Shown one piece after another: positions 46,264 through 52,946 of a stretch of 57,545 nt of DNA. The DNA lies in the IMG/VR virus record IMGVR_UViG_3300024243_000020, positions 1 to 57,545 of that record. One strand, written 5' to 3'. Positions within the stretch are counted from its first letter, which is position 1. Each line of letters starts with the position of its first letter. Position numbers and translations under genes: made by a program. Source of the DNA: a virus. The notes under the pieces were generated by a model. That model was not told the origin of the DNA. It saw nothing but the letters and a program-made list of their open reading frames with translations, and searched no databases.

Positions 46264-47127
46264 TTATACCTTAGTGCCACATCCAGAACAATATGTCCAT
46301 TTTGGGTGTATTTTGCGACTACAGCTAGTACAATATCGTCTTAATCTACTGTCATTTACAGTTAATAACTTTTCAGATTCTGGTAATAATTTATATCTTA
46401 TTGTTTCAAATGAATAAGAATTAAATTTATTATATGCATTAGTGAACTCTTGTTTTGAAGTTCCACCCATCTCAACTCTACCAGTTTCAATTAAATCATC
46501 ACCACTATCATCATCAGCAACTTTATCACCAATAGATATAGAATCATTTAATACGGTAGCTTTAACTCTTGCACCCCTCGCCTGTGATAAAGATGATGCT
46601 GAAAATGATGTATTAGTAGTTAATGTGCCACCTGTGCCACAATCTCGTTCAAATAATAAGCCACGTTTATTCGTAGTACCATGATTATTGAACCAATCAG
46701 ATTCAAACGTGTGTGTACCACCTATCCAAGTTATTGGAAAGTCTGGTACTTGTTCCTTATAATAGATAATTTCAACATTTCCATTATTCTTTATTGCTTC
46801 TTTTGATTGTTCATTTTTTGCTTCTATATTATACGTATTGAAAATAAACTTTCGTTGATCTTCTAAATATCTATCTAGAAATACATGCTCACCAGGTTTC
46901 AATACAATACCAGATGCTGATATTAAATTATCATCTAACTTGATTCGTGCTAATACAGTACCTCTTGTGTTATTTGATAATTCAATTTCAAATTCAGTTC
47001 CATCTTTTAAATAAATTATATTCTTATCGTATTTTGGTCTTCTATTTTTATTAACTGTTATCTCTGCTAAAACGTGTTCTTTGAAATCATAAGTCGTATT
47101 AACGCTTATGCGTCTTGTTGTTTTCAT
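46264..47127 (-). CDS. Virus protein with C-terminal zinc ribbon (287 aa)
   Basis: The N-terminal ~110 residues form a beta domain (GTEFEIELSNNTRGTVLARI, then GIVLKPGEHVFLDRYLED, then RKFIFNTYNIE), a pattern I associate with small proteins of giant viruses and jumbo phages. The centre is Ser/Thr/Gly-rich with no known fold. The C-terminus is a compact zinc ribbon (YCTSCSRKIHPKWTYCSGCG). A 104-base leader with a folded three-way junction lies between its promoter and ATG, so this gene is probably post-transcriptionally controlled. Function is unknown. Confidence 0.7.
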   Translation of the reverse strand: MKTTRRISVNTTYDFKEHVLAEITVNKNRRPKYDKNIIYLKDGTEFEIELSNNTRGTVLARIKLDDNLISASGIVLKPGEHVFLDRYLEDQRKFIFNTYNIEAKNEQSKEAIKNNGNVEIIYYKEQVPDFPITWIGGTHTFESDWFNNHGTTNKRGLLFERDCGTGGTLTTNTSFSASSLSQARGARVKATVLNDSISIGDKVADDDSGDDLIETGRVEMGGTSKQEFTNAYNKFNSYSFETIRYKLLPESEKLLTVNDSRLRRYCTSCSRKIHPKWTYCSGCGTKV

Positions 47128-47157
47128 AATAATAAACTCCTATTTATATTAATATAC

Positions 47158-47221
47158 GTGCAGTCTCAATTCATATAATCGAAGTTATATTCAAATGTTA
47201 CCATAACACTTGAGATAGCAC
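47158..47221 (-). ncRNA. Structured 5' leader, three-way junction
   Basis: On the minus strand this 64-base leader folds by eye into three helices. P1 is GTGC/GCAC plus TCTCAA/TTGAGA with a 2x2 internal loop. P2 is GTGTTA/TAACAT with triloop TGG. P3 is ATATAA/TTATAT with loop CTTCGA. Unpaired TTGA and GAA sit in the junction. It lies just after the promoter at 47240-47270 and ends about 30 bases before the ATG. The AGGAG ribosome site and ATG are outside it. No known riboswitch class was recognised; protein- or ligand-binding control is possible. Confidence 0.6.
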
Positions 47222-47239
47222 AATTAGTCTATACATATA

Positions 47240-47270
47240 TAAATATAGTCTAAAATCGGTAAGTCAACAA
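47240..47270 (-). promoter_or_regulatory. Bacteroidetes-type promoter with structured leader
   Basis: On the minus strand TTGTTGACTTACC is followed by GATTTTAGAC and TATATTTA. There are 20 bases between the first TTG and TATATTTA. It shares the GATTTTAG block with the sites at 14596-14626 and 43127-43157. It drives the leader at 47158-47221 and the Zn-ribbon gene. Confidence 0.72.
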
Positions 47271-47291
47271 GTTTTTTTATTTTTTTTTATA

Positions 47292-47459
47292 TTAGTCACT
47301 TAATCGTTCTGCTAATCCAAAAATCCAACTTGCAAAAAATCCAACTCCTGCAATTATAATTGGTGTTGATTCTAATTCAATTCCACCTGAAATTACAAAT
47401 ACAGATGTAATGAAATTTAGAAATAATCTTAATACTCCATATTTATTTAATGTTGACAT
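47292..47459 (-). CDS. Two-span small membrane protein (55 aa)
   Basis: The reading frame starts at ATG 47459 behind a strong AAGGAG and encodes two hydrophobic segments (LRLFLNFITSVFVISG and STPIIIAGVGFFASWIFGLA) separated by a short acidic loop, with an ending AERLSD. This size and topology are compatible with a holin or a small membrane modulator, but charge and context give no proof. It follows the AAA gene by 12 bases. Confidence 0.65.
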   Translation of the reverse strand: MSTLNKYGVLRLFLNFITSVFVISGGIELESTPIIIAGVGFFASWIFGLAERLSD

Positions 47460-47471
47460 GATTCTCCTTTC

Positions 47472-48509
47472 TTATCTTTTTCGTTTAATTTTAAAACCAA
47501 TCACATTATCAGCACCATCCTCAGTCGTATCAAATCCAATTCGATTTTGATCATCGGATGATCCACCCACATCATGTAATTTAGCTTGATATGATTTTGC
47601 TGATAATCCTTTTCCACTTCGCATTTTATTTATGCGAGCTTTTACTGCATCATAACCCTTTTCATAAATTTTAAATGCAACTAACAACTCACGCATGTGA
47701 GCAAATGTCCAATCTTTTGTATCCTTTACAATATTGTCCAAATCTCGTTTTTTAATTTTTGGTATTTTACTTCTTACAAAAATACGTCTGTCTGCATCTG
47801 ATGGGAAATCTATATTTAATATCACATCAAATCTACCTGGTCTGTTTATTATTTTATCAGGCAACAATTCAGGATTATTCGTGGTTGCTATGAAAATCAT
47901 ATTACTTGATGCACTATTACTATCTAAAAAGTCCATCAATGCATCTTCCCAACCATCATGAAATACTTTCTCAATATCTTCAGCAGTCACTATGAATGGC
48001 CTATTTGGTTCAATTTCTCTAAAAGCAGCTATTGCAATCTTTGCTTGCTCACCCCATTTAAATACAACTCCACCTTCTGCTATGAATGCATTTACTATTT
48101 CTAATATGGCAACTGTTTTTCCAGTTCCAGGTGGACCCCATAATAAAAATCCACGATTGTGATCTTCATTCATTTCTAAATATTTGTCACGAAGATTAAA
48201 AAATTCAAAGCATTCTGATTTTAAAATGTTTATCTTTGAATCTTTTAGTTGTAAAATGTTTTTAGTCTTACTGGATATTTTAGAAAAATAAGCATTACCA
48301 GTTTGATGATTAAATATACTTTCATAATATCCAGGACTTAATCTATCTACTGAATCTTCTATTGGATAATATTTACCATATCCATCTACTTGATATTTAC
48401 GTAATTTTTTATCATTATTAGTTTTCTCTTCAGTGTTCGATGGATATGCTACCTCTGGCTCGTCTAGGTTAAACAACTCCTCAAGTAATCTCACTCTATG
48501 TGCTTTCAT
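47472..48509 (-). CDS. AAA+ ATPase (345 aa)
   Basis: A single AAA module follows a ~110-residue N-terminal part. Walker A is GPPGTGKT (125-132). The Walker B position is PFIVTAEDIE. A second region of homology IFIATTNNPELLPDKIINRP with GRFD supplies the arginine finger. The Walker B reads T-A-E-D where D-E-x-D is usual, so ATP hydrolysis may be altered. This resembles AAA proteins encoded by large phages, which remodel protein complexes. The partner may be the 151-residue protein encoded upstream. Confidence 0.85.
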   Translation of the reverse strand: MKAHRVRLLEELFNLDEPEVAYPSNTEEKTNNDKKLRKYQVDGYGKYYPIEDSVDRLSPGYYESIFNHQTGNAYFSKISSKTKNILQLKDSKINILKSECFEFFNLRDKYLEMNEDHNRGFLLWGPPGTGKTVAILEIVNAFIAEGGVVFKWGEQAKIAIAAFREIEPNRPFIVTAEDIEKVFHDGWEDALMDFLDSNSASSNMIFIATTNNPELLPDKIINRPGRFDVILNIDFPSDADRRIFVRSKIPKIKKRDLDNIVKDTKDWTFAHMRELLVAFKIYEKGYDAVKARINKMRSGKGLSAKSYQAKLHDVGGSSDDQNRIGFDTTEDGADNVIGFKIKRKR

Positions 48510-48532
48510 ATAATCATATTTCCGTATTTAAT

Positions 48533-48988
48533 TTATTTTTTATTTTTTTTCCAAAACTCTTGATGAAACCTGTAATCAATTATCTTTACACTTTTTATCT
48601 CTTTCATTTTATATGTTCGATATACACTATTTGTTATTTTTGATTTTAAAACCTTCTTTAAACGTGAATAATAAAACTTCTGTGAATTTGATATATCAAC
48701 CTTAAAAAAAGGTAGTCTTAGCTTATCTAAAAATTTACTTCTCTTGGTTAATGTCTCACCCGTTATTTTTATTATCGTCTGTAATTGATCTTCACTGACA
48801 TAATTTATATTTAAGCCATGTAATAAATTCTTTTTATCTTTTCCTAAATATAATACATATGGATTTTTATCATGTACGTTTTTTCCAGAATATGAAAAAC
48901 GAATGATATGTCCAGGTTTAAATTTACCTTTGACTTTTGATCTTTTTTCTGATATAATGTTCTTTTTATGTTCTCTTAAATATTTCAT
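48533..48988 (-). CDS. Basic phage protein of unknown function (151 aa)
   Basis: The protein is Lys-rich. Its best landmark is FKPGHIIRFSYSGKN, then PYVLYLGKDKKNLLHGLNIN, a (P-G-x-I-x-F-x-Y)...(G-L-N-x-N-Y) pattern that resembles an SH3-like barrel conserved in short proteins of large phages. A C-terminal SVKIIDYRF follows. The gene lies between AAA ATPase and tRNA genes. DNA or RNA binding is possible from charge alone. Confidence 0.6.
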   Translation of the reverse strand: MKYLREHKKNIISEKRSKVKGKFKPGHIIRFSYSGKNVHDKNPYVLYLGKDKKNLLHGLNINYVSEDQLQTIIKITGETLTKRSKFLDKLRLPFFKVDISNSQKFYYSRLKKVLKSKITNSVYRTYKMKEIKSVKIIDYRFHQEFWKKNKK

Positions 48989-48994
48989 ATTTTT

Positions 48995-49070
48995 GTACTC
49001 CCGAAAGGATTTGAACCTTCATGTGTCGTTAGCCTTTCAACGGGATCGAACTCCGAGGGCATACGGGAGC
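48995..49070 (-). tRNA. Irregular tRNA candidate, isotype unclear
   Basis: A 7-bp acceptor stem (GCTCCCG/CGGGAGT), a normal T-arm (GAAGG TTCAAAT CCTTT) and a typical ACA 3' end give a 76-base tRNA-size element directly after tRNA-Ser. The middle does not fold normally: the expected anticodon arm pairs only as CGTTG/TAACG around a 6-base AAAGGC. The D-arm position holds a second T-loop-like GTTCGATCC. It could be a decayed or rearranged tRNA. Confidence 0.4.
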
Positions 49071-49072
49071 AT

Positions 49073-49165
49073 TGGCGGAGGATAAGAGATTCGAACTCTT
49101 GCAACGTATTTCTACGTGTTAGTCGGTTAGCAACCGAGCCTCTTAGACCACTTGAGTAATCCTCC
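49073..49165 (-). tRNA. tRNA-Ser(GCU)
   Basis: This is a 93-base class II tRNA with acceptor GGAGGAT/ATCCTCC. The anticodon arm CGGTT-GCTAACCG has anticodon GCT. It has a long variable arm (ACACGTAGAAATACGTTGC) and a TTCGAAT T-loop. G73 and a fully encoded CCA are present; it is the only tRNA here with a complete CCA. Confidence 0.93.
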
Positions 49166-49184
49166 ATTTATTTTTTTATATTAA

Positions 49185-49316
49185 TCAATAATCGAGTTGA
49201 GCTTTGATTTTAAGTCTTAATAATGCAATTTCAACCTGTTGTATTAAATCTTCATGACTATCTTCAACCAAACCATTTTTAACAAGTTCAATTATGTCGA
49301 TTGCGTCAGTTCTCAT
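49185..49316 (-). CDS. Hypothetical small protein (43 aa)
   Basis: The frame starts at ATG 49316, one base after the stop of the Zn-ribbon gene, and encodes MRTDAIDIIELVKNGLVED, then LIQQVEIALLRLKIK. It is predicted all-helical. The tight spacing supports translation. There is no recognised domain. Confidence 0.55.
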   Translation of the reverse strand: MRTDAIDIIELVKNGLVEDSHEDLIQQVEIALLRLKIKAQLDY

Positions 49317-49317
49317 A

Positions 49318-49581
49318 CTACCCATTAGTTGTTCCTTTTATTTTAATTACTTTTATGTCTTTGATATCTTCATTATTTTTTATTGTACTATTTTCAATGC
49401 GTTTTATTTTATTCACAATTAATTCTTGACCACAATCACATATGAATCTGGTAATGTTTTTACCAATACCACTTCCAATAAACGTTGTACGACATGATGG
49501 ACAAACATATTCTGATCTTTCAGCTGTCACGGTTTTATATGTGATATCAACTTTTTTTGCTCGTTTTGTTATTCGTTTCAC
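49318..49581 (-). CDS. Zinc-ribbon protein (87 aa)
   Basis: Cysteine pairs in YVCPSCRTTF and FICDCGQEL (residues ~26-52) form a zinc ribbon. The N-terminus is Lys/Arg-rich (MKRITKRAKK) and the C-terminal half is acidic-basic. Such small ribbons in phages bind nucleic acid or host polymerase; here only the motif is visible. It lies between two very small genes on the same strand. Confidence 0.65.
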   Translation of the reverse strand: MKRITKRAKKVDITYKTVTAERSEYVCPSCRTTFIGSGIGKNITRFICDCGQELIVNKIKRIENSTIKNNEDIKDIKVIKIKGTTNG

Positions 49582-49585
49582 AATA

Positions 49586-49792
49586 TTACCATTTTATTGT
49601 TAAATCTTCTACACTCTCAATATCTATTTCATACTGACCTTCAATGTGTTTTCGTTGAATGAGGGTGCTTCTAGCATTATTAAACGAAGCATCATCTGGA
49701 ATTTTTATTAAAGCATAACCCTGTCCTTCATCAGCTGTACCTTGACAATATGTTACATATGTATATGACAATAATCTATATTCCCAATTCAT
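49586..49792 (-). CDS. Hypothetical protein (68 aa)
   Basis: The protein starts MNWEYRLLSYTYVTYCQG and ends ESVEDLTIKW, predicted a small alpha-beta fold. It overlaps the upstream gene by 4 bases. No family is recognised. Confidence 0.55.
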   Translation of the reverse strand: MNWEYRLLSYTYVTYCQGTADEGQGYALIKIPDDASFNNARSTLIQRKHIEGQYEIDIESVEDLTIKW

Positions 49793-50022
49793 AAATTGTT
49801 TAATCCTCTATCTTCAAATTCATCGTCCATCAATTGAAAATAATTTGTTTTTTTAATGCGCTCACAACATGACTTTTCTGACTCCATAAAATCAAATATA
49901 TTTAATGTTCTTAAATCTACAAGTTCATTAAAGCATTCGTAACAGATATATCCATGTATATAACTATATCTATCACACATAATGTTATCACATCCATATC
50001 TGGCACATGCTAATACACTCAT
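49789..50022 (-). CDS. Cys-rich small phage protein (77 aa)
   Basis: ATG 50022 is chosen as the start because it lies one base after the stop of the RNase-H-like gene; longer starts at 50040 or 50127 would overlap that gene's coding end. The product begins MSVLACARYGCDNIMCDRYS and continues GYICYECFNELVD, with four metal-type cysteines. The pattern R-(Y/R)-G-C-x-N-(I)-M-C-D-R-Y-S...GYIC-x-E-C-F is familiar from many phage genomes. It is likely a small zinc-binding protein; role unknown. Confidence 0.65.
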   Translation of the reverse strand: MSVLACARYGCDNIMCDRYSYIHGYICYECFNELVDLRTLNIFDFMESEKSCCERIKKTNYFQLMDDEFEDRGLNNL

Positions 50023-50023
50023 A

Positions 50024-50518
50024 CTATCTAACTCTCGCATCTGCAACACAACTTGAAGCCCATGCTTCTGGTTTTGCTTTTCCAACAAATCCCATACCAA
50101 CAATATAACCAAGACATAGTTGTACAACTTCTGATGAAGCGTATTTTGAATTTGGATTTACATCAGCATGAATTTCATTAACTTCCAATCCTACTTTTTC
50201 AAGTATTGGATTAATCTTAACAGCAACATCAACCGCTTGATATGTTTCCATAAATAATCGTTGTCTTCGGCTTACATGTTTATCAATTTTATTATCACTG
50301 AAATAGATTCTTCCACCTTTACCTTCATTGATAACGATAATCACGGCAACATATTTAATGAATTTTCTATGCACTTGTGAATCAGCACCAACAATGACTT
50401 TTAATTTAGTATCATTTCGTTCTGCATTTGCGATATCAGTTAACAACGTTTCTTCGATATTTTCAATCTTTTCATTTGTTCCGAATCGCTTCCACTTATG
50501 TTCTATGTAATTTGACAT
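50024..50518 (-). CDS. RNase H-like protein of the YkuK/DUF458 type
   Basis: The 164-residue protein has VIVGADSQVH, KYVAVIIVINEGKGGRIYFS and EIHADVNPNSKYASSEVV. It also has CLGYIVGMGFVGKAKPEAWA with SSCVADA. This series matches the DUF458 family (YkuK), an RNase H fold with acidic residues D, D and E in place. A nucleic-acid hydrolase or sensor role is expected for the family. The upstream neighbour is the 49-residue zinc protein. Confidence 0.75.
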   Translation of the reverse strand: MSNYIEHKWKRFGTNEKIENIEETLLTDIANAERNDTKLKVIVGADSQVHRKFIKYVAVIIVINEGKGGRIYFSDNKIDKHVSRRQRLFMETYQAVDVAVKINPILEKVGLEVNEIHADVNPNSKYASSEVVQLCLGYIVGMGFVGKAKPEAWASSCVADARVR

Positions 50519-50522
50519 TTTC

Positions 50523-50672
50523 TTAACCTTTTCTTCCTGCTAAACTTTGATATTTAGGTTTAATTTTTTTAAAACTATTACATCCACAGCAATGACATTT
50601 AGTTGGTTTGTTACCATATTCAGTATCACACTCTAAACATTTATAGTTTAAATAATAATGTGGAGTATTCAT
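50523..50672 (-). CDS. Rubredoxin-like zinc protein (49 aa)
   Basis: ATG 50672 (MNTPHYYLNY) is preferred, because the longer frame from 50726 would run into tRNA-Val. The product holds YKCLECDTEYGNKPTKCHCC and GCNSFKKI, a two-pair zinc-ribbon or rubredoxin-like knot. No function is recognised. Confidence 0.62.
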   Translation of the reverse strand: MNTPHYYLNYKCLECDTEYGNKPTKCHCCGCNSFKKIKPKYQSLAGRKG

Positions 50673-50696
50673 TTTTCTTAACCTTTTCTTTTTGTG

Positions 50697-50769
50697 TGAG
50701 AGCAGAGGGACTTGAACCCACATCATGCTGAATGTAAATCAGTTGCTCAGCCAATTGAGCTATACTCCC
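50697..50769 (-). tRNA. tRNA-Val(UAC)
   Basis: Acceptor GGGAGTA/TGCTCTC, D-arm GCTCAATTGGCTGAGC and anticodon loop TTTACAT with anticodon TAC are present. T-loop TTCAAGT. A73 is followed by CA, not CCA. Confidence 0.9.
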
Positions 50770-50779
50770 ATTATTGTTG

Positions 50780-50850
50780 TAGCCCCACCCAGAATCGAAC
50801 TGGAATCACATGCATATCAGGCACATATTCTACCGTTGAACTATAAGGCT
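50780..50850 (-). tRNA. tRNA-Ile(GAU)
   Basis: Acceptor AGCCTTA/TGGGGCT, D-arm GTTCAACGGTAGAAT and anticodon arm TGTGC-CTGATAT-GCATG with anticodon GAT are present. T-arm CCAG-TTCGATT-CTGG. A73 is followed by CA. Confidence 0.9.
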
Positions 50851-50855
50851 ATATT

Positions 50856-50874
50856 CTTTATATAATATAAATAT
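50856..50874 (-). promoter_or_regulatory. Candidate promoter for the tRNA-Ile/Val pair
   Basis: The minus strand reads ATATTTATATTATATAAAG, one base longer than the site at 9130-9147. It lies 6 bases upstream of tRNA-Ile. Recurrence and position suggest a phage promoter; no -35 was recognised. Confidence 0.35.
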
Positions 50875-50888
50875 TGAGATGCTATTAT

Positions 50889-51029
50889 TTATATATCATA
50901 TTTATCTTTTAAAAATTTTCTGTATTCAGGATTATGCTTTTCTATTTCTTTTAAATCATGTTGAAAACATAATCCAAAAAGTAAATGCATTATTATCACT
51001 ATTGCTATTAATAATAATAATCCCCACAT
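50889..51029 (-). CDS. Small membrane protein (46 aa)
   Basis: The frame starts at ATG 51029, overlapping the previous stop by one base (TAATG). The product starts MWGLLLLIAIVIIMHLLFGL, then CFQHDLKEIEKHNPEYRKFL. One membrane span is followed by a charged tail. Function unknown; probably translated by coupling. Confidence 0.55.
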   Translation of the reverse strand: MWGLLLLIAIVIIMHLLFGLCFQHDLKEIEKHNPEYRKFLKDKYDI

Positions 51030-51244
51030 TATCTATTTTTCCAGCGTATTTTAAGTTTCTTGTAATGTATACCAACTCCAACAATTAACACGACTAAAGT
51101 AAATAAAGCTACCCTAACAGCAAGTTCGATATAAGTTAATGGTGTCGTTCCTATGAGTGCTATTATATACAGTACAATAAATGCTTGTATATAAACCCAT
51201 TTTAAATCTGAGACGATCTCCATTATAAATTTTAAATGTTTCAT
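51029..51244 (-). CDS. Two-span membrane protein (71 aa)
   Basis: Two hydrophobic segments (WVYIQAFIVLYIIALIG and AVRVALFTLVVLIVGVGI) are followed by a basic C-terminus (HYKKLKIRWKNR). The orientation is inferred from the basic end, which should be cytoplasmic. The role is unknown; inner-membrane proteins of this size are frequent near phage tRNA clusters. Confidence 0.6.
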   Translation of the reverse strand: MKHLKFIMEIVSDLKWVYIQAFIVLYIIALIGTTPLTYIELAVRVALFTLVVLIVGVGIHYKKLKIRWKNR

Positions 51245-51257
51245 AATCTTTATATAA

Positions 51258-51446
51258 TTAAGAAACCAACTTAATCACAGATGATCTAACATCAGCTGGT
51301 TGTATTTCATACTGAATGGCGTGATATATCAATATCACAGATACATTTTCAGACATTGCAAGTATTATCGCTTCATCAATACACTCCGCTTTAGTCGTGC
51401 CTACATTTGCCGTTACAATTATTTGATCTTTTTCAATATGTTTCAT
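51258..51446 (-). CDS. Hypothetical protein (62 aa)
   Basis: The protein starts MKHIEKDQIIVTANVGTTKA and has EAIILAMSENVSVILIYHAI, a compact alpha-beta pattern. A purine-rich AAGGAAGA lies about 6 bases before the ATG. It lacks the F-x-S-x-x-D-A motif, so it is not counted in the small-protein family. Function unknown. Confidence 0.55.
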   Translation of the reverse strand: MKHIEKDQIIVTANVGTTKAECIDEAIILAMSENVSVILIYHAIQYEIQPADVRSSVIKLVS

Positions 51447-51534
51447 TTATCTTCTTCCTTTTATTTTAACATGTCATAACTTAATACATTTTTATCATAT
51501 AAAAAAACATTTATTTTTTTTTATTTATTTCATG

Positions 51535-51619
51535 AGGAGGGGACAGGACTCGAACCTGCACGTCCTTGCGGACAACGGTGTTCAAAACCGTGGCGATACC
51601 AATTACGCTTTACCCCTCC
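51535..51619 (-). tRNA. tRNA-Ser(UGA)
   Basis: A class II tRNA with acceptor GGAGGGG/CCCCTCC, anticodon arm ACGGT-TTTGAAC-ACCGT with anticodon TGA and variable arm TGTCCGCAAGGACGT. T73 stands where most bacterial tRNA-Ser have G73. CA follows in place of CCA. Confidence 0.88.
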
Positions 51620-51635
51620 ATTTTTTTATTTTTTG

Positions 51636-51708
51636 TACTCTGGCCCAGAATCGAACTGGAATCTGAAATTTATAAGATTTCGGTTCTTGACCATTGAACT
51701 ACCAGAGT
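51636..51708 (-). tRNA. tRNA-Ile(UAU)
   Basis: Acceptor ACTCTGG/CCAGAGT, anticodon arm GAAAT-CTTATAA-ATTTC with anticodon TAT and T-arm CCAG-TTCGATT-CTGG are present. A73 is followed by CA. Reading AUA by U34 without lysidine is uncommon for bacteria but matches the phage's AT-rich codon use. Confidence 0.86.
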
Positions 51709-51713
51709 GTTGT

Positions 51714-51857
51714 TTAAAACTTATTTCTTCTCACTTGTTTTAATATCTGTTTTAATTCTTTTTTATTTAACTTAGAAAATCTATAAGAAAATAATGGTGT
51801 ATCAGTATACCAAAATGGTACTGTCCAACCTTTTACTTTTTTTTGCCACCACTTCAT
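51714..51857 (-). CDS. Small basic protein (47 aa)
   Basis: The start overlaps the preceding family gene by 4 bases (ATGA). The product begins MKKWWQKKVKGWTVPFWYTD and ends KELKQILKQVRRNKF. It is Trp- and Lys-rich with no known domain. The 4-base overlap in the same chain of genes supports translation. Confidence 0.6.
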   Translation of the reverse strand: MKWWQKKVKGWTVPFWYTDTPLFSYRFSKLNKKELKQILKQVRRNKF

Positions 51858-52108
51858 AATATATACGCTATATATTCATTTTCATTTATAATTTTAAATG
51901 CACTAGTATCATATGTAAAATGTTCCCAAGCTTTCTTTTCATTCTTTAACGCAAGTTGAGCATCTTTGTATGATTCAAACGGTATTATATCACCATCTTC
52001 ACTATAGTTAATATCATACCAATAATAACGAGGATTTCTATCATTAGGATTATGCATATCATTACTTAATATTTCATTATGATTAGTATCTATAATATAA
52101 TATTTCAT
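51854..52108 (-). CDS. Small-protein family member B1
   Basis: The 84-residue protein has MKYYIIDTNHNEILS, a variable stretch RYYWYDINYSEDGDI, then IPFESYKDAQLALKNEKKAW and the tail INENEYIAYIL. It shares the strand, F-E-S-Y-K-D-A helix start and terminal acidic-hydrophobic segment with the next three genes, which are linked by ATGA overlaps. Function is unknown. Confidence 0.8.
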   Translation of the reverse strand: MKYYIIDTNHNEILSNDMHNPNDRNPRYYWYDINYSEDGDIIPFESYKDAQLALKNEKKAWEHFTYDTSAFKIINENEYIAYIL

Positions 52109-52371
52109 AATATATACGCTATTAATTCATTTTCATCTACTACCTTTAACTCATATAGCATATCATCGTTACCCTCATTAAGGTACTCCAGTTCTATTTT
52201 CATTGCGGTTTCTGCTTCTTCATATGAGTCAAATGGCTCTACTGGATTATCTTCAGATAGATCACCCCAAAGGTATCCTATATCTGCATTTATTCCATTA
52301 TACAACACACTACTCATTATAGTATTTTCATATGGCACGGCGCCAGTATCTACTACATAATAACGTTTCAT
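52105..52371 (-). CDS. Small-protein family member B2
   Basis: The 88-residue protein has MKRYYVVDTGAVPYENTI, then VEPFDSYEEAETAMKIELEY and VVDENELIAYIL. It is close to B1 and B4 in the helix and tail, while the region after the first strand is unrelated. ATGA overlaps connect it to both neighbours. The isoelectric character is acidic. Confidence 0.8.
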   Translation of the reverse strand: MKRYYVVDTGAVPYENTIMSSVLYNGINADIGYLWGDLSEDNPVEPFDSYEEAETAMKIELEYLNEGNDDMLYELKVVDENELIAYIL

Positions 52372-52622
52372 AATAAAAAAGCCACCAATTCAGTTTCTGA
52401 TAATACTTTCAAGTTATTTGAACTAGAAATTGTTTTTAATCTAATATCAATTTCATATTGTGCGTCTTGTCTTGACTCATATTGTTTAGCATATTTCGTA
52501 TTCTCTGTCCAATATTCGTTCCAACCATTTTTAGACTTTCCAATCAAATCACGCTTATACCAAATCGGTACTTTATTACGATCACCTATATATTGAAAAT
52601 ATGTTATAATATAATATTTCAT
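52368..52622 (-). CDS. Small-protein family member B3
   Basis: The 84-residue protein has MKYYIITYFQYIGD, then AKQYESRQDAQYEIDIRLKT and VLSETELVAFLL. It is more basic than B1, B2 and B4, with a longer insertion RDLIGKSKNGWNEYW between strand and helix. It is overlapped by 4 bases on both sides. Function unknown. Confidence 0.8.
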   Translation of the reverse strand: MKYYIITYFQYIGDRNKVPIWYKRDLIGKSKNGWNEYWTENTKYAKQYESRQDAQYEIDIRLKTISSSNNLKVLSETELVAFLL

Positions 52623-52861
52623 AATATATACGGTATTAATTCATTCTCTGTTAATATCATAAATGATCTTGGTACACTATTTTTCCAATATTCATTTTCA
52701 ATCTTTAATGCTGATTGTGCGTCACTATACGATTGAAATGGTGTAACATCATCAATTCGCTCAATATCATACCACGTATATCCGTCGTTAATATAGCCGT
52801 TATTAAATATTTCATTGCTTACTATTTGTAAATCATTTAAATCTATAATATAATATTTCAT
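52619..52861 (-). CDS. Small-protein family member B4
   Basis: The 80-residue protein has MKYYIIDLNDLQIVSNEIFN, then VTPFQSYSDAQSALKIENEY and ILTENELIPYIL. It is closest to B1. The start lies 3 bases after the tRNA-Phe 3' end, so a processed transcript would begin almost at this ATG. Confidence 0.8.
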   Translation of the reverse strand: MKYYIIDLNDLQIVSNEIFNNGYINDGYTWYDIERIDDVTPFQSYSDAQSALKIENEYWKNSVPRSFMILTENELIPYIL

Positions 52862-52863
52862 TG

Positions 52864-52936
52864 TGGTGCGAGTTGGGATCGAACCAACATATCTTGGGCT
52901 TCACTCAAGTACCTTAACCACATCGGACTCCGCACC
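52864..52936 (-). tRNA. tRNA-Phe(GAA)
   Basis: Acceptor GGTGCGG/TCGCACC, anticodon loop GTGAAGC with anticodon GAA (one mismatch at the base of the loop stem) and T-loop TTCGATC are present. A73 is followed by CA. It divides two runs of small-family genes. Confidence 0.85.
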
Positions 52937-52946
52937 TTATTTTTTT

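Noticed and set aside
48985-49167. Minus-strand frame of 60 codons over tRNA-Ser
   Set aside because: It is a translation of the tRNA sequences.
49789-50127. Longer starts (50127, 50040) for the Cys-rich 77-residue protein
   Set aside because: They overlap the conserved C-terminus of the RNase H-like gene, whereas ATG 50022 follows its stop by one base.
50523-50726. Longer start for the rubredoxin-like protein
   Set aside because: The extra N-terminus is translated tRNA-Val sequence.
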